A DNA stretch of 18,242 bases from Lachnospiraceae bacterium UBA3814 (GTDB lineage: Bacteria > Bacillota > Clostridia > Lachnospirales > Lachnospiraceae): assembly GCA_002368575.1 (NCBI GenBank), contig DFEA01000038.1, positions 1 through 18,242 of the forward strand, read 5' to 3'. This document shows, piece after piece, positions 14,528-18,242 of this stretch (within the stretch, counting starts at the first letter, position 1; every line of letters begins with the position of its first letter). Both the position numbers and the translations under genes were made by a program. The notes under the pieces were generated by a model. That model was not told the DNA's origin, did not search any database, and saw only the letters and a program-made list of their open reading frames with translations.

Positions 14528-16081
14528 GTGAAGATCGTTGTATTTTTACTGATCACAGTGGTTCTTCTTATCGCGGTAGGGTATGTTGCGTACAAGGCTG
14601 GCTACGCCGGCAGGATCAAGGACGATGAGCAGAAGATCGGAAGCGCCGAGCAGAAAGCGCGGGAGATCATCGACAACGCCCTTAAGAATGCGGAGGAAAA
14701 GAAGAGAGAGGGACTTCTTGAGGTCAAGGAGGAATCGATCAGGACAAAGAATGAGCTTGAACGAGAGACCAAAGAGAGAAGAGCCGAGCTCTCACGCCAG
14801 GAACGCAGGCTTCAGCAGAAGGAAGAGAACGTAGATAAAAAGACTGATGCTGTTGAGAAAAAAGAAGCCGCTCTACAGGCGAAGGAAGAAGCGCTGAACA
14901 GGCAGAAGGAAGAGGTTTCCAGACTGAATGAACAACGCGTACAGGAACTGGAGAGAATCTCAGGACTTACCTCCGAACAGGCAAAAGAATATCTTTTAAA
15001 AATTGTTGAAGATGATGTCAAGCATGAAACCGCCATGCTTGTCAAGGATCTTGACCAGAAAGCAAGAGAAGAGGCAAATAAGAAGGCTAAGGAATATGTC
15101 GTAAATGCCATTCAGAAGTGCGCTGCCGACCATGTTTCCGAGACAACGATCTCTGTTGTTCCCCTGCCAAGTGATGATATGAAGGGCAGGATCATCGGAA
15201 GGGAAGGCAGAAATATCCGTACTCTTGAAACCCTGACGGGTGTGGACCTTATCATAGACGATACACCTGAGGCAGTTGTTCTCTCCGCTTTTGATCCGGT
15301 GAGAAGAGAGATCGCAAGGATCGCTCTTGAAAAGCTCATAGTGGATGGACGTATCCATCCTGCAAGGATCGAGGAAATGGTAGAGAAGGCTCAGAGAGAG
15401 GTGGAGAATACCATTAAGGAAGAGGGAGAGGCTGCAACTCTGGAAACCGGAGTACATGGGCTCAACCCGGAGCTTATAAAGCTCCTTGGCAGAATGAAAT
15501 ACAGGACGAGTTATGGTCAGAACGCTCTTAAGCATTCGATCGAGGTTTCTCTTTTATGCGGTCTGCTTGCTGCTGAAGTCGGGGTGGATATCAGGCTTGC
15601 GAAGCGTGCCGGCCTGCTCCATGACATAGGAAAGGCAGTAGATCACGAGAAGGAGGGCTCTCATATAGAGCTCGGTGTGGAGATCTGCAGAAAATTTAAG
15701 GAATCAGCGGTTGTTATAAATTCAGTGGAATCGCATCACGGAGATGTGGAGCCACAATCTCTTATCGCATGTCTGGTTCAGGCAGCCGATACTATTTCAG
15801 CGGCAAGGCCCGGTGCGCGCAGAGAGACCTTAGATGCTTATACAAACAGGTTAAAACAATTAGAAGATATTACAAATTCCTACAAGGGAGTCGAGAAGTC
15901 TTTTGCTGTTCAGGCAGGAAGAGAGGTTCGTATCATGGTCATTCCTGAGCAGGTCAGTGATGACGAAATGGTTCTTATGGCTCGAGACATAAGCAAGCAG
16001 ATCGAGGCGGAAATGAATTATCCGGGTCAGATCAAGGTCAATGTCATAAGAGAAAGCCGTGTCACAGATTATGCCAGGTAG
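14528..16081 (+). CDS. rny: Ribonuclease Y
   Basis: Membrane-anchored endoribonuclease that starts mRNA decay in Firmicutes. The 517-residue protein has the family layout: one N-terminal transmembrane helix (about 3-22), a long charged coiled coil (about 30-200), a KH RNA-binding domain with GRIIGREGRNI (220-230), and an HD domain with His336, His365-Asp366 (LLHDIGKA) and later EGSHIELG and SHHGD. It uses a GTG start, supported by the strong ribosome site AAGGAGGTG (14514-14522) and lack of an earlier in-frame ATG. Transcription from its own promoter, plus readthrough from recX. Confidence 0.97.
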   Translation: MKIVVFLLITVVLLIAVGYVAYKAGYAGRIKDDEQKIGSAEQKAREIIDNALKNAEEKKREGLLEVKEESIRTKNELERETKERRAELSRQERRLQQKEENVDKKTDAVEKKEAALQAKEEALNRQKEEVSRLNEQRVQELERISGLTSEQAKEYLLKIVEDDVKHETAMLVKDLDQKAREEANKKAKEYVVNAIQKCAADHVSETTISVVPLPSDDMKGRIIGREGRNIRTLETLTGVDLIIDDTPEAVVLSAFDPVRREIARIALEKLIVDGRIHPARIEEMVEKAQREVENTIKEEGEAATLETGVHGLNPELIKLLGRMKYRTSYGQNALKHSIEVSLLCGLLAAEVGVDIRLAKRAGLLHDIGKAVDHEKEGSHIELGVEICRKFKESAVVINSVESHHGDVEPQSLIACLVQAADTISAARPGARRETLDAYTNRLKQLEDITNSYKGVEKSFAVQAGREVRIMVIPEQVSDDEMVLMARDISKQIEAEMNYPGQIKVNVIRESRVTDYAR

Positions 16082-16175
16082 GATCGCTGCTGCACTCTGA
16101 CAGCTTATAAGGTCAGCCTGCCGGAAGTAAAAACGAAAGCCGGTAAGGTTAAAGAGTGAAGCGGAATAATGGATC
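16082..16175 (+). other. Candidate structured RNA: three-way junction after rny
   Basis: This 185-base gap (to 16266) can fold as a three-way junction. P1: CGCT (16085-16088) with AGCG (16160-16163), then CACTCT (16093-16098) with AGAGTG (16153-16158). P2: GAC (16099-16101) with GTC (16112-16114) and a short inner helix. P3: CCT and CCGG (16117-16124) with CCGG and AGG (16140-16148), with an A-rich 15-base loop. A strong terminator follows after about ten bases, then the NUDIX gene. This resembles aptamer-plus-terminator order but matches no riboswitch consensus I know. It may equally be the 3' UTR of rny. Confidence 0.35.
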
Positions 16176-16185
16176 ACGTTGCATC

Positions 16186-16223
16186 AAAAGCTCTAAGTTT
16201 GTTAAAAATTTAGAGCTTTTTTT
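16186..16223 (+). terminator. Intrinsic terminator after rny
   Basis: AAAAGCTCTAA (16186-16196) pairs perfectly with TTAGAGCTTTT (16210-16220), followed by further Ts to 16223. An 11-pair stem with a U-tract. It ends rny transcription; with a conditional structure upstream it might also act as an attenuator for the NUDIX gene, for which I find only a weak promoter (-10-like GATAAT, 16243-16248, with no good -35). Confidence 0.85.
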
Positions 16224-16266
16224 ATCGCAGGGCCGTTCATAGGATAATGGAGAGAAAGGAGTAGTT

Positions 16267-16812
16267 ATGCTTCCTAGAGTTGAACGAATTGAAAGAAATC
16301 TGATGTACAGGGGGGCCATACTGGAGATCTACAGGGATACCATGAGGCTTCCTGACGGAAGAAGCGAATATTTTGATTTTGTAAAGCATAAGGGTGCCGC
16401 CGCCGTAGTCCCTGTGCTTGAGGACGGCAGGATACTTATGGTCAGGCAATACAGGAATGCCATTGACGATTATACGCTTGAGATCCCGGCAGGGGCGAAG
16501 AACAGCATTGACGAAGAGACTCTGGACTGTGCTCACAGAGAGCTGGAGGAGGAAACGGGCTACCGGGCCGAGAAGGATGATATGAGCTTCCTTATCGGAA
16601 TGTATACAACAGTAGCACTGTGCAATGAAAAGATAGATATTTATCTTGCAAAGAATCTGAAAAAAACCCGACAGCACCTGGACGATGACGAATTCATTGA
16701 TGTTTCCGCATATACTGTCGAAGAATTAACGGATAAGATCAGAAAAGGAGAGATAGTGGACGGAAAGACCATAGCCGGGCTGATGTCCGCCCGCGCTATG
16801 GGGTTTATTTGA
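16267..16812 (+). CDS. NUDIX hydrolase, ADP-ribose pyrophosphatase (NudF)-like
   Basis: Cytosolic phosphohydrolase of 181 residues, likely cutting ADP-ribose to AMP and ribose 5-phosphate. The N-terminal part up to VRQYRNAIDDYTLEIPAG is typical of the ADP-ribose group. The Nudix box runs from Gly76 to Tyr99 with RELEEETGY (91-99), including the metal-binding glutamates. The spacing between Gly76 and the first conserved Glu is six rather than the canonical five residues, with the rest in register. The ribosome site AAAGGAG (16255-16261) lies five bases before the ATG. In Bacillus, nudF also lies near xerD (ripX), so the neighbourhood supports the assignment. Confidence 0.88.
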   Translation: MLPRVERIERNLMYRGAILEIYRDTMRLPDGRSEYFDFVKHKGAAAVVPVLEDGRILMVRQYRNAIDDYTLEIPAGAKNSIDEETLDCAHRELEEETGYRAEKDDMSFLIGMYTTVALCNEKIDIYLAKNLKKTRQHLDDDEFIDVSAYTVEELTDKIRKGEIVDGKTIAGLMSARAMGFI

Positions 16813-16950
16813 GTCTGCGCCGGTCGGTTTTTGGCAGGATCATTTCCTCATCACTTGACATAATGACCGGACAGCTGTAATTTATGTTACCTTCATAATG
16901 ACAGGTCATAAGGCCCTGGGTACAGGAAAATATTTCTTTTTTTCACATGC

Positions 16951-17005
16951 AATACAACATCTTGAAGCCTTTTTGAGGCACTTACCGAGATGTTGTATTT
17001 TTATT
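16951..17005 (+). terminator. Intrinsic terminator upstream of xerD
   Basis: AATACAACATCT (16951-16962) pairs perfectly over 12 bases with AGATGTTGTATT (16988-16999), followed by TTTTATT. Within the 25-base loop, GCCT and AGGC form a small inner hairpin. It likely ends the NUDIX transcript, or a short RNA begun at the TTGACA near 16855. Confidence 0.75.
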
Positions 17006-17069
17006 AAAGGATTCGTTGTAATCCATTAAATTTTGATGAAATTCTCTTAAATTTAAAGGAAATTATAGA

Positions 17070-17098
17070 TTGCAAACGCGGAGGAAACTGATTATAAT
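17070..17098 (+). promoter_or_regulatory. Predicted promoter of xerD
   Basis: -35 TTGCAA (17070-17075, 4/6) and a perfect -10 TATAAT (17093-17098) with a 17-base spacer, downstream of the terminator. The predicted start near 17105 gives a leader of about 75 bases to the preferred xerD ATG. Confidence 0.6.
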
Positions 17099-17179
17099 GT
17101 AACGAGTGACGGGGAGTTTTTCATTTATTTCAGGCTGCGTTTTATCTGCGGCACTATGAATGAAAGGCTTTTTTATTGC

Positions 17180-18070
17180 ATGGAAACAACTATTTCGGAC
17201 TTCATAACATATTTACATAATACCCGTAAAACCTCTTCAAACACTGAACTGTCATACAAACGCGATCTTGTAAAGCTTGAAAAGTATCTGTCGGAAAACA
17301 ATATCAATTCAGATGATGTATCCCGTATAACCGAAAAGGATCTGAACTCATATATACACTCACTTATGGAGCAGGGCTTCAAGGCTGCTACCGTATCAAG
17401 GAATATAGCATCGATCAAGGCTTTTTTTAATTACTGTCAGAAGGCAGACCTTATAAGCAAGGATCCGTCAAGAGATCTGAAGGCGCCGAAGATAGAAAAG
17501 AAGCTGCCTGAGATACTTACCATGGAGGAGGTGGTAAGGCTCCTTGAGCAGCCCAATTCGGATACGCCGAAGGAGCTGCGTGACAAGGCCATGCTGGAGC
17601 TTTTGTACGCAACGGGGATTAGGGTATCGGAGCTTATCAACCTGTCGGTCGATGATGTAAATATCAAGATGTGCTATATTATGTGCCGCGACAGCAACAA
17701 GGAACGAGTGATCCCCTTCGGTCATAAGGCCAAGGATGCCCTTACGCGCTACATGAAATCCTCAAGAAATACCATGATCAATGACAAGCATTCAAAGATC
17801 CTTTTTGTGAACTGCTCGGGAGCACCGATGAGCCGACAGGGCTTCTGGAAGCTTATCAAATATTACGCAAAGAGGGCGGGGATAAACGGCGATATCACTC
17901 CGCATACCCTTCGGCACAGCTTCGCCGCGCATCTTGTGGAAAACGGTGCCGACCTCAGGGCTGTTCAGGAAATGCTGGGCCATTCGGATATTTCCACAAC
18001 ACAGATATACGCAGCCATGAACCACAGCCATATCAGGGAGGTATATCAGAAGGCTCATCCGAGAGGATAG
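17180..18070 (+). CDS. xerD: Tyrosine recombinase XerD
   Basis: Site-specific recombinase that resolves chromosome dimers at dif. From this start there are 296 residues, the normal Xer size. The N-terminal SAM-like domain begins METTISDFITYL, as typical Xer proteins do. All catalytic residues are present: Arg148 (ATGIRVSEL), Lys174, His242 and Arg245 (HTLRHSF), His268 (LGHSDIS) and Tyr277 (TTQIYAAM). An in-frame ATG at 17156 would add eight residues, but nothing like a ribosome site precedes it; GAAAGG (17162-17167) lies 12 bases before the ATG at 17180. XerC is the alternative name; the nearby nudF-like gene favours XerD. It is not part of a mobile element: no att repeats or cargo genes are seen. 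Confidence 0.88.
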   Translation: METTISDFITYLHNTRKTSSNTELSYKRDLVKLEKYLSENNINSDDVSRITEKDLNSYIHSLMEQGFKAATVSRNIASIKAFFNYCQKADLISKDPSRDLKAPKIEKKLPEILTMEEVVRLLEQPNSDTPKELRDKAMLELLYATGIRVSELINLSVDDVNIKMCYIMCRDSNKERVIPFGHKAKDALTRYMKSSRNTMINDKHSKILFVNCSGAPMSRQGFWKLIKYYAKRAGINGDITPHTLRHSFAAHLVENGADLRAVQEMLGHSDISTTQIYAAMNHSHIREVYQKAHPRG

Positions 18071-18094
18071 GCAGGTGCAGCCGGGGACAATATT

Positions 18095-18242
18095 ATGATA
18101 TTATCGGATTTTCATCTTCATTCGGCTCACTCGGACGATTCTGAGGAGCCTATGGAGAGGCTTGCGGAGAGAGCGATCGCGCTTGGACTCAGGGAAATAT
18201 GCCTTACCGAGCATTACGATATGGATTTTAATATGGCTAAGG
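18095..18242 (+). CDS. PHP-domain phosphatase (HisK-like histidinol-phosphatase), 5' part only
   Basis: Forty-nine codons are visible before the window ends. They open with the PHP metal-binding signature DFHLHSAHSDDS (residues 5-16), then the first helix (ERLAERAIALGL) and the strand EICLTEHYD with its conserved His40. This is the start of a histidinol-phosphatase or other PHP-superfamily phosphoesterase; the exact substrate cannot be told from the fragment. It starts 24 bases after xerD with a weak GGGG-type ribosome site (18083-18086), so it is probably co-transcribed with xerD. Confidence 0.8.
   Translation, partial: MILSDFHLHSAHSDDSEEPMERLAERAIALGLREICLTEHYDMDFNMAK

Larger units (their letters stand above)
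16813..17155. other. 343-base non-coding gap upstream of xerD
   Basis: Contents seen: a perfect TTGACA (16855-16860) without a good -10 at the right distance; a nine-base direct repeat CATAATGAC (16859-16867 and 16894-16902); inverted ATGACC/GGTCAT (16863-16868 and 16904-16909); a small CCTG/CAGG hairpin near 16914-16925 followed by a T-rich stretch; a strong terminator; and an AT-rich stretch (17000-17070) leading to the xerD promoter. No credible protein gene was found here. Confidence 0.5.

Noticed and set aside
16899..17030. 43-codon frame beginning ATGACAGGTCAT in the gap before xerD
   Set aside because: No ribosome site upstream, it runs straight through the terminator hairpin, and its composition is that of the stem-loop and T-runs.
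17180..18070. Tyrosine recombinase as a sign of an integrated mobile element
   Set aside because: Xer-type length and N-terminus, housekeeping neighbours and no att repeats or cargo point to chromosomal XerD.

Overview
The window is core chromosome of a low-to-moderate GC anaerobic Firmicute, most likely a Lachnospiraceae-type Clostridia. The evidence is the gene order yicC-gmk-rpoZ-rimO-pgsA-cinA-recA-recX-rny, a membrane-anchored RNase Y, a bifunctional Rel, HemZ, a Gram-positive LexA operator at recA, strong AGGAGG-type ribosome sites, and heavy use of AGG/AGA and ATA codons. All protein genes lie on the + strand. I saw no insertion sequence, prophage, CRISPR array, tRNA or rRNA.

Region by region. 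(1) 1-7883: a promoter-driven cluster of galE (UDP-glucose 4-epimerase), rel ((p)ppGpp synthetase/hydrolase), a glyoxalase-II-like metallo-beta-lactamase hydrolase, hemZ (radical SAM) and a large membrane HD-GYP protein with a degenerate GGDEF domain. (2) 7856-12486: a promoter overlapping the HD-GYP stop codon, a perfect stem-loop exactly at the predicted 5' end, then yicC, gmk, rpoZ, rimO, pgsA and an N-terminally shortened cinA, tightly packed and partly overlapping. (3) 12487-12820: a 334-base gap. It holds what looks like a self-contained small RNA gene (consensus promoter, two hairpins, intrinsic terminator), then a palindrome, then the recA promoter with two LexA boxes. (4) 12821-16223: recA-recX, then rny from its own consensus promoter embedded in the last codons of recX. 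After rny comes a foldable three-way-junction RNA segment and a strong terminator. (5) 16267-18242: a NUDIX ADP-ribose pyrophosphatase-like gene, a 343-base regulatory gap with a terminator and a promoter, xerD, and the start of a PHP-domain phosphatase cut by the window edge.

How they work together: the set is informational and housekeeping. It covers nucleotide alarmone control (Rel; Gmk makes the GDP pool that feeds ppGpp; the omega subunit is a general RNA polymerase component), RNA turnover (YicC, RNase Y), ribosome modification (RimO), lipid synthesis (PgsA), NAD salvage/repair (CinA/PncC, NUDIX), SOS repair (RecA, RecX) and chromosome dimer resolution (XerD).

The parts least explained by known genes are the candidate small RNA between cinA and recA, the structured element between rny and the NUDIX gene, the domain-lost CinA, and the C-terminal half of the HD-GYP protein. 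All structure, promoter and RNA calls come from reading by eye; no folding or homology program was run.
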